From Mycobacterium lacus (lineage in GTDB: Bacteria; Actinomycetota; Actinomycetes; Mycobacteriales; Mycobacteriaceae), in NCBI RefSeq assembly GCF_010731535.1, contig NZ_AP022581.1, positions 248,001 to 312,000 of the forward strand: a stretch of 64,000 nt of DNA, in the 5' to 3' direction. How positions within the stretch are numbered: the stretch's first letter is position 1; the number at the start of each line of letters is the position of its first letter. A model generated the notes under the pieces. It did not search any database. It saw only the letters and a list, made by a program, of their open reading frames with translations, and was not told the origin of the DNA. Positions 43,150 through 52,859 of the stretch are shown here, one piece after another. The translations under genes were made by a program, and so were the position numbers.

Positions 43150-44421
43150 ATGCGCGACGTCACCGAGATGGACTTCTTCCGCGATCACCGGCTCGTCGAA
43201 AACCCGTACCCCTACTACGAGGCGCTTCGGCAGCAGTGCCCCGTCACCCGCGAGGAGCATCATGGGGTCACCATGGTGACCGGCTGGGACGAGGCCGTCG
43301 GCGTGTTGAACGACGCGGAGACGTTCTCCTCGTGCATCTCGGTGACCGGCCCATTTCCCGGCTTTCCGGTGCCGCTCGAGGGTGACGACGTGACCGAGCT
43401 CATCGAGCGACACCGCGACGAGCTGCCGTTCAGCGACCAGCTGCCCACACTGGACCCGCCGGCACACACCAACCATCGCTCGCTGCTGATGCGGCTGATC
43501 ACCCCCAAGCGCCTCAAGGAGAACGAGGACGCCATGTGGGTGCTTGCCGATCGGGTGCTCGATGGGTTCCTGGCTCCGGGTCAGGGCGAATTCATCAAGG
43601 GATTCGCGGGCCCCTTCACGCTGCTGGTCATCGCCGACTTGCTGGGGGTGCCGGAAGAGGACCGCGATACGTTCGTCAACAACATCCGCCGGCACTCCGG
43701 CGGCGGTGTCGGGGGCACCGGCACGGAAGCGCTGGCGCACAACCCGCTGGAGTTCCTCTACGGGGCCTTTGGCGACTACGTTCGGGAGCGCCGCCGCGCG
43801 CCCCGCGACGACGTGCTGACCGGCCTGGCGACCGCGACCTTCCCCGACGGCTCCGTTCCCGACGTCGAAGACGTGGCCCGGGTTGCGTGCAACGTCTTCT
43901 CGGCGGGCCAGGAAACGACCGTGCGGCTGTTGGGGGCGGCGTTGCAGATCATCGGGGAGCGTCCCGACATCCAGGATCAAATACGCAAGGACCGCAGCCT
44001 CATTCCCAACTTCGTCGAGGAGGCGCTGCGCATCGAGAGCCCGGTGAAGGGGGACTTCCGCTTGTCCCGGGTGTCGGTAAACGTGGGCGGGGTCGACCTT
44101 CCCGCGGGCACCACCGTGATGGTGCTGCAGGCGGCCGCCAACCGCGATCCGCGCCGGTTTGCCGACCCCACCACGTTCGATCCCGCGCGCAAGAACGCCC
44201 GGCAACACCTGTCGTTCGGGCGGGGGATCCACAGCTGTCCCGGTGCGCCGCTGGCGCGAGCCGAAACGCGGGTGGCGGTCGAACGCCTGCTCGACCGGAC
44301 GTCCGACATCGGGATCGACGAGCGCGTCCATGGTCCGGCGAATGACCGCTGCTACCAATATGTTCCGACCTATATCCTGCGTGGCCTAACCGAGCTGCAC
44401 CTGGAGTTCACGCCGGCATGA
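43150..44421 (+). CDS. cytochrome P450
   Basis: A 423-residue P450: SAGQETTVRLLG (I-helix with Gln in place of the usual Asn or His), EEALRIESP (ExxR) and FGRGIHSCPGAPLARAE (heme Cys). The start ENPYPYYEALRQQCPVT is typical. AGGAAGG lies 8 nt before the ATG. The ATGA coupling to a ferredoxin gene gives its electron partner. The substrate is unknown. Confidence 0.9.
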   Translation: MRDVTEMDFFRDHRLVENPYPYYEALRQQCPVTREEHHGVTMVTGWDEAVGVLNDAETFSSCISVTGPFPGFPVPLEGDDVTELIERHRDELPFSDQLPTLDPPAHTNHRSLLMRLITPKRLKENEDAMWVLADRVLDGFLAPGQGEFIKGFAGPFTLLVIADLLGVPEEDRDTFVNNIRRHSGGGVGGTGTEALAHNPLEFLYGAFGDYVRERRRAPRDDVLTGLATATFPDGSVPDVEDVARVACNVFSAGQETTVRLLGAALQIIGERPDIQDQIRKDRSLIPNFVEEALRIESPVKGDFRLSRVSVNVGGVDLPAGTTVMVLQAAANRDPRRFADPTTFDPARKNARQHLSFGRGIHSCPGAPLARAETRVAVERLLDRTSDIGIDERVHGPANDRCYQYVPTYILRGLTELHLEFTPA

Positions 44422-44606
44422 AGGTCTCGGTCGACGACCAGTGCTGTCGCGGTCATGGCGTATGCGTCACGCTGTGTCCGGAAGTCTTCAGCCTGACCGA
44501 TGACGGCTACTCGGTGGCCATAACATCCGATGTGCCAAACGAATTGGAGGCCGCTGCCCGGGAGGCCATCGCATGCTGCCCGGAGCGGGCGATCAGCGAG
44601 AGCTGA
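44418..44606 (+). CDS. small [3Fe-4S] ferredoxin, P450 partner
   Basis: A 62-residue ferredoxin with CCRGHGVC and a C-terminal CCPERAI, the 3Fe-4S pattern of P450-linked mycobacterial ferredoxins. It is translationally coupled to the P450 and its last 14 nt overlap the convergent mmpL gene, leaving no room for a separate terminator. Confidence 0.87.
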   Translation: MKVSVDDQCCRGHGVCVTLCPEVFSLTDDGYSVAITSDVPNELEAAAREAIACCPERAISES

Positions 44607-47538
44607 CCCGTCGCTGGTCGTAGTCGGGCCACCAGTTCGCCCGCCCGATTATCGCCGCCAGTGCCGGCACCGTGATGGTTCGCACCACGAAGGTGTCGAT
44701 CAACAGGCCGACGCCGATGATGAACCCGGTTTGCACCATGGTAGAGATGCCGCCGAACAGCAGACCGAACATCGATGCGGCAAAGATTATCCCGGCCGAG
44801 GTGATGACACCCCCCGTCGAACGGACAGCACGAATGATGCCCGAGCGGATGCCGGTGTTTGACTCTTCACGAATCCGGGTGATCAACAACAGGTTGTAGT
44901 CCGCCCCAACGGCGACCAGGACGATGAACGCGGTCGGTGGCACGTTCGACGAGATCGCCTGGTGAAGGATGAACTGAAAGAAAACGACTCCCACACCCAA
45001 GGCCGACAGATACGAGAGCACCACGGAGGCAATGAGATACAGGGGAGCCACGATCGCCCGCAGTAGCGCGATGAGGATGAAGAAGACAATCGCCAGCGTC
45101 GCGATGACGACCAGTCGAAGGTCGCCGAAGTAGTAGCTGCGGATCGCGCTGTACATCGGAGTGGTGCCGACCGCCGATATCGAGGCATCCGCGAGTGACG
45201 TGTTTGGCTGCGCGCCACGAGCCGTGTCGAGTATAGATTTCACTTGGTCCATCGCGGCGGTGCTGAACGGATCGCATTTCGTTTCGACGATGTAGCGCGC
45301 CGAATGCCCGTCGGGCGAGATGAACATCTTCGCGGCGTTGGTGAAGTCGTCCGAGTTGAGCACCTGGGGTGGGATGTACATGCCCGCCATGGAGCTGTGC
45401 GGCGCGTCGCGTTTCATCGACAACAGCAGCATGGCTGCTTGGTTCATGCCCAAACCCAGCTGCTTGGTTTGGTCGACGAGCACCCGCACACCGTCGGCCA
45501 GTTGCCGGCTGCCCTCGGTCAGCTCGTCGGCGCCGTGGAGCAGTTGGGCAATCGTTTGTTGCGCGCCGGCAGGGGTGTTGAGGCCCGCCGTGCGCAGGCT
45601 GGCGCTTGTCGTTGCGAGCAGGGTGGTCAGTTGTTGGACGGCTGATTCCAGGCTCTGCGCGACGCCGAAGGTACCGTTGTTGCGCGCCAAGACGAGCTGT
45701 TCGAGGTGGGAGCGGCCGGTGCTGCACGCGGGGTCGGCGCTGCATTGGGGGCTGTTGCGCAAGGCGTCGAGCATGGGGCCCGCCGAGTCGACGACGCTGG
45801 TGGCAAGTGTCTGAGCGGATCCGTCGGCGTTCGCAAGACCGCGGATGGTGTCCAGAAGTTGGGCCGCCGCGGCGAGCTGCTGCTGCGCCCGGTTCAGCGT
45901 GGTGGCGAGCCCGGTCACCGACCCGCTGGCGCCGCGGATCTGGTTGCGAACCTTGGCGAGGGTTGCAGCGAGTTGGTCGGCGCCACGGGTCAGGGCGTCA
46001 AGGTCATCGGCTCGGTCGTTGATCTGTGCCGAGACATTTTCGAGATTGGTGCCGACCTCTCCGGCTTGAAAGCTGAGCTTGGTCTGATCAATCGGCTGGC
46101 CACTAGGACGGGTAATGCCGCGCACCGCAGCGATATTGGGCAGCTGCGACACGCGTTGTGCCATTTGGTCCAGGTCGGCCAAGTCCCGAGGCGTTCGCAG
46201 GTCGTGGGGCGAGTGAACGTAGATGTATTGCGGCAGCAGCGTGCTTGTCGAAAAGTGGGCCTCCATCGCCGCAAAGCCGACGTTGCTGGGCGCCGAGTGC
46301 GGCAACTGCAGGCGGTCGTTGAAGGTGGGGCGCAGGAAGGCCGCACAGGACGCCAGCGCGATCAGCAGGAACAAGCTGGCCAGCAGGTGCACTTCGCGCT
46401 GGCGCACTATCTGAACGGCCGATCGGCGCCACAGCCGGCCGCTGAGCTCCCGCCGCGGTGTCACCCAGCCGCGTCGACCGGCGAGCACGAGTACGGCGGG
46501 CAACAGCGTGACGGCGGCAAGAAACGCGATTGTGATCGAAATCGCCAGTGCCGGGCCCACACTCGTGAACGCGGGGAGGCGGGTGAAGACCATGCACAGG
46601 AACGTGATGGCGACCGTGGCCGCCGACGCCGCTATGACTTTGCCCACGGACGCCAACGCCTGCTGCACAGCGAGGTCCGAGTCGGTGCCAGAGCGAATGT
46701 TCTCGTGGTAGCGGCTGATCAAGAAGACGGCATAGTCGGTGCCGGCGCCGATGATCATGGTCGTCATCAACGCGATCGTCAGCGCGGACACCCCGAGTCC
46801 GAGCTGAGCCCACCCGGACACCACGCCCTGGGCCGTCGCCACCGAAACTCCGATGGTGACCAATGGCAGCAGCACGGTCACGGGTCGTCGGTAGATCACC
46901 ACCAGGATGGTCAGCACGAGCAAGGCGGTGGCGATCTCGATCATGTGCATGTCGCGAGCGCTGATGATCAGCAGGTCGCCGATCATGGCTGGCTGTCCGG
47001 TCACCTCCGCGGTCAGCTGGGATCCCGCGGTGGAGTGTTTGGCGATTTCGGTGATCCGCTGGTAGGCCCGCGAAGAGTCCGGCGAGCCAACGGGCGCCCG
47101 CAGCGTGACCGCCATGAAAAACGCCTTATTGTCGGCGCTGACCAATAATGGACGCAACGCCGGGGTCGTCAAGACGTCTTGCACGCCGGCCACGTCGCTG
47201 CTCGCGCCGCGTAGCGCGACTGACAGCTCGCGGTAGGCATTGTCATCGGCAGGCTGCAGTCCCCGCTGGTCGGTGAGTACGACGATGAGGGTGTTCTGCG
47301 CCGATTCACCGAAGTCCGCGGCCATCTGCTCGGCAGCCGCCATGGCTTGGGGCGGCAGCAGCCGCATGGTCTGGCGTTCGACCACCTTCGTCAACGGCGG
47401 GAAGGCCACGGCCAGCACGAAAACCGCGGCAATCCATGCGGCGATGGCGAGCCAGGGCGCGCGCACCACGAAGCGACCCAGCACCGAAAACGGATCGATG
47501 CGCGTCCAGGTCCTCACGGCGGCAACGGGTTTAGACAC
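44593..47538 (-). CDS. MmpL-family RND lipid transporter
   Basis: A 981-residue MmpL protein starting at GTG 47538 (VSKPVAAVRTWTRIDPF) with AGAGG upstream. It has one TM after residue 25, a periplasmic loop to about 210, five or six TMs, a second large loop (about 430-770, with a Gln/Leu-rich coiled-coil-like part), and the final TM group. The conserved Asp-Tyr pairs for proton relay are GAGTDYAVF (about residue 266) and GADYNLLL (about 879). MmpL proteins export cell-wall lipids. An acyltransferase gene lies 59 nt upstream, so a lipid made by it is the likely cargo. No MmpS is nearby. Confidence 0.92.
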   Translation of the reverse strand: MSKPVAAVRTWTRIDPFSVLGRFVVRAPWLAIAAWIAAVFVLAVAFPPLTKVVERQTMRLLPPQAMAAAEQMAADFGESAQNTLIVVLTDQRGLQPADDNAYRELSVALRGASSDVAGVQDVLTTPALRPLLVSADNKAFFMAVTLRAPVGSPDSSRAYQRITEIAKHSTAGSQLTAEVTGQPAMIGDLLIISARDMHMIEIATALLVLTILVVIYRRPVTVLLPLVTIGVSVATAQGVVSGWAQLGLGVSALTIALMTTMIIGAGTDYAVFLISRYHENIRSGTDSDLAVQQALASVGKVIAASAATVAITFLCMVFTRLPAFTSVGPALAISITIAFLAAVTLLPAVLVLAGRRGWVTPRRELSGRLWRRSAVQIVRQREVHLLASLFLLIALASCAAFLRPTFNDRLQLPHSAPSNVGFAAMEAHFSTSTLLPQYIYVHSPHDLRTPRDLADLDQMAQRVSQLPNIAAVRGITRPSGQPIDQTKLSFQAGEVGTNLENVSAQINDRADDLDALTRGADQLAATLAKVRNQIRGASGSVTGLATTLNRAQQQLAAAAQLLDTIRGLANADGSAQTLATSVVDSAGPMLDALRNSPQCSADPACSTGRSHLEQLVLARNNGTFGVAQSLESAVQQLTTLLATTSASLRTAGLNTPAGAQQTIAQLLHGADELTEGSRQLADGVRVLVDQTKQLGLGMNQAAMLLLSMKRDAPHSSMAGMYIPPQVLNSDDFTNAAKMFISPDGHSARYIVETKCDPFSTAAMDQVKSILDTARGAQPNTSLADASISAVGTTPMYSAIRSYYFGDLRLVVIATLAIVFFILIALLRAIVAPLYLIASVVLSYLSALGVGVVFFQFILHQAISSNVPPTAFIVLVAVGADYNLLLITRIREESNTGIRSGIIRAVRSTGGVITSAGIIFAASMFGLLFGGISTMVQTGFIIGVGLLIDTFVVRTITVPALAAIIGRANWWPDYDQRRVSSR

Positions 47539-47597
47539 GGTGACCTCTTCGTTCGTGGGTGGGACACCTCCCGGGCCCCGCTCACGGGCTGCCGGCG

Positions 47598-48932
47598 TCA
47601 CCAGCCCGTCGTGCCGGTAAGCGAGAAGTCGTTCAGCACGCTCGAAAGGCTGCGCCGCAAGTCCTCGGTCGAGTTGGGGCGGCCCGGCTGATACCCGACG
47701 ACCGAGACGGAAACCTTTCCGTGCACCCTTGCCGAAAGCAACGCGAGCCGTCCACCGGTGCGATGCATCATCGCCTTGGTGACGCCAGGGAAGAGCGATG
47801 TCATGGCGAAGTAGTCGGCTTCGGTGCCGTCTGGCCGATTGGTGTCCGGGTTGATCGCGCCAAGGTTGGAGAAGATTACGGTGTGCGGACTGCCCGCGAC
47901 CACGTTGACTAATCGCCGGGCGAGCCACCGAGGCACGAAGGGAACGATGGGCAGCAGTGCCCACAGTTCGTCGGGCGCTTCCTGGTGGCGGATCAGCGCT
48001 CGCTTGATTGCCGCCCGGATTTCGCGAAGGTCGGTCGTCGCGGTTGCGGGATCGATCGCGAAGTCGATGTTCGTCACCGCGTTGGCGGCGGTATCGTCGG
48101 CGTCGCGCTGGTCGACGGGCATCGCCAAGGTGACGGAGCCGTCTTCCGCGACCCGTCCCACCCGCTGAGCGAGGCGGGCCGCCAACCCCGCGAGCAGCGC
48201 GTTGCCGGTCCCGCCCAGGGAGTGTGCGCGGGCGTCCCACTCGTCGGCGTCGACGAAGATCGCTGCCATGGGCAGGGCGATTCGTTCGTCGGGTCCGGTA
48301 GGCGCTGGTGGTTTGGCACGTAGCGGGCTGGCGGTAGCGGCACGGTCGTGGCCACGCTTGGCCAATCGTGCCGCGGCGCCTACGGCGCGGCCGATGCTCG
48401 GGATGTCGCGCACGGTTTGGCGCAGGTCCTCCACCACCGCCCGGCCGCGCCGGCGAGACCCGGCAGCAGGCCAGCTGAGCACCTCTTCGCGACCGGACGC
48501 GGCGTCCGCCAACGCCTCGCACAACCCGAGTCCGTCGGTGAGGCAATGGGCAATGACCAGGCTCAACCCCGAACCGCCGTCGGTGAAGGGGAGCGTCGCC
48601 AGGTGCCAGCCGGGCCCGCGCTCGCTATCCAGGTGGGCGTTGGTCTGCTCGGTCAGCCAGATGTCGAATTGTTCACGCGGCCGGGCCGAGCCAACGATCT
48701 CGACATCGGACGGTCGGCCGTGCGATATCCAGCGATGGCGGCCGAACGGCAGCGGCGACCGTTCGATGAGGCGGGATAGCCGGCCGCGCTGAAGATGATC
48801 ATGGAACTTGCGTAACCCCTCGATGTCGATCGCTCGGTCGTACACCCAGACGCACTGCAGCAGGGCGGTGGTTCCGGTGGCCCGCTCGCCGGCGAACATG
48901 CCCTGGTCGACCAGATCGAGTACATTGCCCAT
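47598..48932 (-). CDS. PapA/WS-DGAT-like acyltransferase (condensation-like fold)
   Basis: A 444-residue acyltransferase. LVIAHCLTDGLG holds the HxxxDG catalytic motif (first His of the usual HH replaced by Ala, AHCLTDG), and HTVIFSNLGAINPD is the second conserved region. RRGRAVVEDL and the LARRLVNVVAGS part are like wax-ester synthase/PapA-type proteins. It would move an acyl chain to an alcohol or glycolipid hydroxyl. Being just upstream of mmpL suggests synthesis coupled to export. Confidence 0.75.
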   Translation of the reverse strand: MGNVLDLVDQGMFAGERATGTTALLQCVWVYDRAIDIEGLRKFHDHLQRGRLSRLIERSPLPFGRHRWISHGRPSDVEIVGSARPREQFDIWLTEQTNAHLDSERGPGWHLATLPFTDGGSGLSLVIAHCLTDGLGLCEALADAASGREEVLSWPAAGSRRRGRAVVEDLRQTVRDIPSIGRAVGAAARLAKRGHDRAATASPLRAKPPAPTGPDERIALPMAAIFVDADEWDARAHSLGGTGNALLAGLAARLAQRVGRVAEDGSVTLAMPVDQRDADDTAANAVTNIDFAIDPATATTDLREIRAAIKRALIRHQEAPDELWALLPIVPFVPRWLARRLVNVVAGSPHTVIFSNLGAINPDTNRPDGTEADYFAMTSLFPGVTKAMMHRTGGRLALLSARVHGKVSVSVVGYQPGRPNSTEDLRRSLSSVLNDFSLTGTTGW

Positions 48933-49232
48933 GCACGAAACGTACCGTTCGTTGCGGCATCGCCGGGTCGCATCGCGGAAGGAGATTGCTTTCTAAGCGG
49001 GAGGCCGCGATTTGCCGCGGGAGCAGCAGGTTATCGGCATCCTCCTTGATGCGTCCGTACTTTCCGTCGCCGGTCCGGGCGCTGGCGTCCGCACTTCCTG
49101 ATCGAGATCACCTGCCGGGGCGATGCCGCACAGTGTCGCCCACCAGCGCCTCGTTGCTTTCCGTGTGTTGGAGGTCGCCGCTCGAGGGGCATCGAATGCT
49201 GCCCCGAGAGGCGGTTAGCGAGTGCTGATCGA
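48933..49232. other. promoter region of the acyltransferase-mmpL pair
   Basis: 300 nt between the PE_PGRS stop and the acyltransferase start (minus strand). No gene or clear operator is seen. Confidence 0.5.
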
Positions 49233-50885
49233 TTAGCCGGTCAGGCCGTCGACACCATCGACGCCGTCGGTGCCGAGTTGTCCCGGGGCCCCAGCAAGAC
49301 CATTCGTGATCCCAGATCCGCCACCGCCGCCCGCGCCGAATCCGCCGCCCGCTCCACCGGCGGCCCCGGTGCCGCCCGCGCCGCCAGCGCCCGTCTGGCC
49401 GAACAGACCGCCGCCGCCGCCCGCGCCGCCGTTCCCGCCGTTGCCGCCGTTGCCGCCGTTGCCGCCGTTGCCGCCCACGCCCCCGGCGCCACCGGCACCA
49501 TCCAAGAACCCGTTGCCGCCGTCTCCGCCCGTTCCGCCTTTGCCGCCCGTATCGCCTGCGCCGCCTGCACCGGCGGCGCCGCCGTTGCCGCCGGCGCCGC
49601 CGTCGCCGAACAGCAGCCCGCCATGACCGCCGCTGCCACCGACGCCGCCGCTGCCTCCGGCGCCGCCCGCCGCGCCGACACCGCCGGCCCCGCCGACTCC
49701 GCCACTGCCTCCGACAGTGCCGCCGCCGCCGAGGCCGCCTTTACCGCCCGCAGCTCCGGTGCCGCCGTTCCCGCCGGTGCCACCGACACCTCCGGCACTG
49801 TTGCCGAAGCCGCCGGTGCCGCCCATACCGCCGGGTGCTCCCGCCCCCCCGGCGCCGCCAGTGCCTCCGGCGCCCCCAACGGACACATACGCGAGGTCAG
49901 CAATGCCGTCTCCGCCGACACCGCCCGCGCCACCCGCGGCGCCGACGCCGCCGGCACCTCCCGTGCCACCGTCGCCCCCGCGCGCGTTGCCAGGAAAGCC
50001 GGCAAAGCCGCCATCGCCGCCGCGGCCACCGTGCCCACCGGGCTGACCGAGGGTGGCGGTGCTAACCCCGTCGGAGCCTGGCCCACCGGGGCCGCCGAAA
50101 GCACCGCCCGGACTGGCCCCGTCGGTGCCAGGGTTCGCCGGGGGGCCCGCGGGGAGGGGGCTGGGGTTGACACCGGGGGCACCGGGCGCGCCCTGGCCGC
50201 CGTTGCCAGCGGCCCCGCCTTGGCCAAACAACCCAGCGTTTCCGCCATTTCCGCCGTTTCCGCCGTTGGCACCCGCGACGATGGCGCCGCCGCCGTTGCC
50301 GCCGGCACCTCCAGCGCCGTACAGCAGCCCACCAGCACCGCCGTTTCCGCCGGCCGCACCTGGGGCGCCTAGCCCACCACTGCCGCCATTGCCCAACAGT
50401 CCGGCGGCGCCGCCATTGCCGCCAATGGGATGCGCACCGCCGCCGGAACCGCCGTTGCCGCCGTTACCGAACAACAGCCCGCCGGCCCCGCCGTTTTGGC
50501 CGGTTCCCGGTGCCCCATCGGTGCCGTCGCCGATCAGCGGACGCCCCAGCAGCGCCTGGGTGGGTGCATTGATCAGGTTCAACAGTTCCTGCAACGGCGA
50601 GGCGTTGGCGGCCTCCGCGCTGGCGTACGTATGTGCGCCAGCGTTCAGGGCGCTGACGAACTGCTCGTGAAACGACGCCATCCGCGCGCTGAGCGCCTGG
50701 TAGGCCTGGGCATGCTGGCCGAACACCGCTGCGATCGCGGTCGATACCTCGTCTGCGGCCGCGGCGGCTAGCGCCGTCGTCGGGGCGGGCGCGGCCGCGT
50801 TGCCCGCGCTGATCCCCGCGCCGATACACTCCAAATCTGTTGCCGCCATTGCGAGCATCTCCGGTGCGGCGATGAGAAACGACAT
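49233..50885 (-). CDS. PE_PGRS family protein
   Basis: A 550-residue PE_PGRS protein starting at ATG 50885. Residues 1-95 are the PE domain ([20 protein letters not shown], with Pro8-Glu9), including YASAE, the YxxxE type-VII secretion motif. The [16 protein letters not shown] linker follows, then from about residue 130 a Gly/Ala repeat region of GGxGG and NGG units. These proteins are exported by ESX-5 to the cell surface. Coding repeats make length differences and assembly errors likely. Presence of PE_PGRS points to a slow grower outside the M. avium group. Confidence 0.93.
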   Translation of the reverse strand: MSFLIAAPEMLAMAATDLECIGAGISAGNAAAPAPTTALAAAAADEVSTAIAAVFGQHAQAYQALSARMASFHEQFVSALNAGAHTYASAEAANASPLQELLNLINAPTQALLGRPLIGDGTDGAPGTGQNGGAGGLLFGNGGNGGSGGGAHPIGGNGGAAGLLGNGGSGGLGAPGAAGGNGGAGGLLYGAGGAGGNGGGAIVAGANGGNGGNGGNAGLFGQGGAAGNGGQGAPGAPGVNPSPLPAGPPANPGTDGASPGGAFGGPGGPGSDGVSTATLGQPGGHGGRGGDGGFAGFPGNARGGDGGTGGAGGVGAAGGAGGVGGDGIADLAYVSVGGAGGTGGAGGAGAPGGMGGTGGFGNSAGGVGGTGGNGGTGAAGGKGGLGGGGTVGGSGGVGGAGGVGAAGGAGGSGGVGGSGGHGGLLFGDGGAGGNGGAAGAGGAGDTGGKGGTGGDGGNGFLDGAGGAGGVGGNGGNGGNGGNGGNGGAGGGGGLFGQTGAGGAGGTGAAGGAGGGFGAGGGGGSGITNGLAGAPGQLGTDGVDGVDGLTG

Positions 50886-50959
50886 GCACGGTCCTCCGAT
50901 CGCTGGGAGACGTCGATCGTATCGCCGTCCTCGTCGATTGATCCGTGTTTTGCGAGTTG

Positions 50960-51148
50960 CTACTCCTTTACGGAGACCGCTTGACGCGGGCATCGGCGGA
51001 CGGCTTCACGCACTAACGATTCGTTCGCCGGCGTGACCACGGGCTGCAGCACGGTCAGCCTCTCGTTGCCGAGGCGGAAGACCTCCGGGATGACGCCCAC
51101 GCACACGCCGTTGCTTTCGCAGAGCCCGAACTCGACATCGACTTTCAT
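50960..51148 (-). CDS. small [3Fe-4S] ferredoxin, P450 partner
   Basis: A 62-residue ferredoxin: [20 protein letters not shown] with CESNGVC, and [10 protein letters not shown] at the end. ATG 51148 forms an ATGA overlap with the P450 stop. It is the electron donor of that P450 and the last gene of the operon. Confidence 0.88.
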   Translation of the reverse strand: MKVDVEFGLCESNGVCVGVIPEVFRLGNERLTVLQPVVTPANESLVREAVRRCPRQAVSVKE

Positions 51149-52350
51149 CGCAGCACCTTCACCGGCACGTTCTTCCACCCGGCAACGTTTTGCATGTGGA
51201 CGCGCTCGCAGCCTCCCCAGTCCACCTCGAAACGCGGCATGAAGTCGAGCAACTTCTCCAGCGCGATCGCGCTCTCCATGCGGGCCAGCGCCGCACCGAG
51301 GCAGCTGTGAATCCCGTAGCCAAATCCCAGGTTGAGCGCTTCGTGCCGGTCGCGGTCGATATCGAATCTGTCGGGATCCGTCCAGGCCGCGGGGTCACGG
51401 TTGGCCGCACCGTTGATGAGGAACACCGGCTTTCCGGCTGGAATCGTGACGCCGTGCAACACAACGTCTTTCATCGAGCGACGGACCTGATATTGGGACG
51501 GCGCCTCGTAGCGCAGTAGTTCTTCGACCGCGGCCGGGATCTTGCTGCGGTCGCCGAGCAGCTTCTGCCACTGCTCGGGGTGGCGGGCGAATACCACCGG
51601 CACATTGCCGACCAGCTTGGTGACGGTCTCGGCGCCGGCGCCGCCCAATAGCGTTGCAAAGCCGGCGATTTCGATGTCGTCCAGCCTTGTCTTTTGCCCG
51701 TCTTCACGTTCGATCTCGGCGTCGATGAGCTTGGTGAACAGGTCGTCACGCGGTTCGGCGCGGCGTTGCGTTACCAGCTCGTAGTACAACATCGCCGTGT
51801 TGATGTTGGCTTGCATGCCCTGCTCGCCGATTTCGACCTGTCCGGGCTCGCGATGCAGCGACTCGTCGATCCAGTGGCGCACCTGCTGCGCGTGTTCCTG
51901 CGGCACCCCCAGCATCGTGGTGATCACCTCGACCGGGAATGGAGCGGAAAAATCCTGCACCGCATCGAATCGCTCGGGATCGGCCGCATTGAGGTACTTT
52001 TCGATCTTCTCGATGACCGTCGGCCGCTGAGACTGGATGGCGCGCGGCGTGAATACCCTGTTCAGCAGGCTGCGCATGTGCCGATGCTCGGGCGGGTCCA
52101 TAAAAATGATCGACTTCTGCGGTGTCCGCTTGCCGGACCGCACCATCGACAGGTCAATCCCGTAGGCAGACGAATACGTCTCGAAATCCTTGAGCCCGGC
52201 GGCCACATCCTCGTGACGGGTCAACGCGTAGAAGTCGTACTCCTCGCTGTGGTAGACCGGCGCCTCCTCCTGCATCCGCCGGTACGTCTCCCAGGCGCCG
52301 TTGAAGAATTCCTCGGAGAACGGGTCGAAGACCAGCCTCGATTTGGTCAT
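51145..52350 (-). CDS. cytochrome P450
   Basis: A 401-residue P450 from ATG 52350, with GAGGAG 6 nt upstream; the longer open frame is noise. Motifs: GGAGAETVTKLVG (I-helix, Glu-Thr kept but the second Thr is Val), EELLRYEAP (ExxR) and FGYGIHSCLGAALARMES (heme Cys). The start FFNGAWETYRRMQEEAPVYH is typical. It is followed by its ferredoxin and preceded by the deleted hydrolase and a DUF35-thiolase fusion. Confidence 0.9.
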   Translation of the reverse strand: MTKSRLVFDPFSEEFFNGAWETYRRMQEEAPVYHSEEYDFYALTRHEDVAAGLKDFETYSSAYGIDLSMVRSGKRTPQKSIIFMDPPEHRHMRSLLNRVFTPRAIQSQRPTVIEKIEKYLNAADPERFDAVQDFSAPFPVEVITTMLGVPQEHAQQVRHWIDESLHREPGQVEIGEQGMQANINTAMLYYELVTQRRAEPRDDLFTKLIDAEIEREDGQKTRLDDIEIAGFATLLGGAGAETVTKLVGNVPVVFARHPEQWQKLLGDRSKIPAAVEELLRYEAPSQYQVRRSMKDVVLHGVTIPAGKPVFLINGAANRDPAAWTDPDRFDIDRDRHEALNLGFGYGIHSCLGAALARMESAIALEKLLDFMPRFEVDWGGCERVHMQNVAGWKNVPVKVLR

Positions 52351-52859
52351 GGGACACTCCTCGCTGACGAGTTGCGGGCCGGAGTCGCCGAACCGGATGC
52401 GGTCACGCATTCGTCGGCAAAGGCAAAGACCTTCGAGTGGTAGGCGCCGGCAGTGTGCCCGAGGCTGATGTTGTGGCCCGCCTCGGGTTGCTGATCGACG
52501 GTGAACCGGGGACACCCCGTGAACGGGGCACCGATCTCGCTCAACGCCGGGGGATCGGTCTGCCACACCCGCTCGTATTCGGCGATGCTGAATTGCACGG
52601 GGACGCGCACGGCCGGGGCGAGCGCCGCGAAGTTCTGGCGGGCCCAGTCGGACACCATCTGGTCCTCGTAGGCCGGCGCCGCCGGCGAGACCGTGATTCC
52701 GGTGAGGACCTCGGACGGATACAACCGCTCCGGGTGCCACAACAGCTCGCCTCCGCCGTGGATCGCCACGATGACGGCTCTGGGGTCTTCGGCCTCCGCT
52801 ACGAGGCCCGACATCGGCACGCCGTCGACGACCACCACCCGGGGGCGGGGGGTGCTCAC
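52347..52859 (-). pseudogene. alpha/beta-hydrolase with internal deletion
   Basis: 170 residues remain in one open frame. The start VVVVDGVPMSGLVAEAEDPR and AVIVAIHGGG are the first strands of a hydrolase of about 290 residues; then ELLWHPERLYPSEVLTGITV, from the C-terminal half, follows directly. The missing part would hold the nucleophile elbow. The C-terminal VPVQFSIAEYERVW and catalytic-His region EAGHNISLG are intact. The junction keeps the frame, and start and stop couplings (GTGA, ATGA) are undamaged, so the neighbours can still be translated. The protein should be inactive. Confidence 0.7.

Noticed and set aside
47539..48546. N-terminal extension of the mmpL frame to 48546
   Set aside because: It runs antiparallel in frame through the acyltransferase gene on the same strand and is Arg-rich noise; MmpL homology starts at 47538.
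49270..50670. Long open frames on the plus strand opposite the PE_PGRS gene, rich in Pro/Ala
   Set aside because: They mirror the Gly-rich repeat codons of the PE_PGRS gene; the minus-strand frame has a true PE domain and start.
49233..50885. CRISPR or tandem-repeat array in the Gly-rich region
   Set aside because: Repeats are short, irregular codon repeats of the PGRS domain with no spacers.
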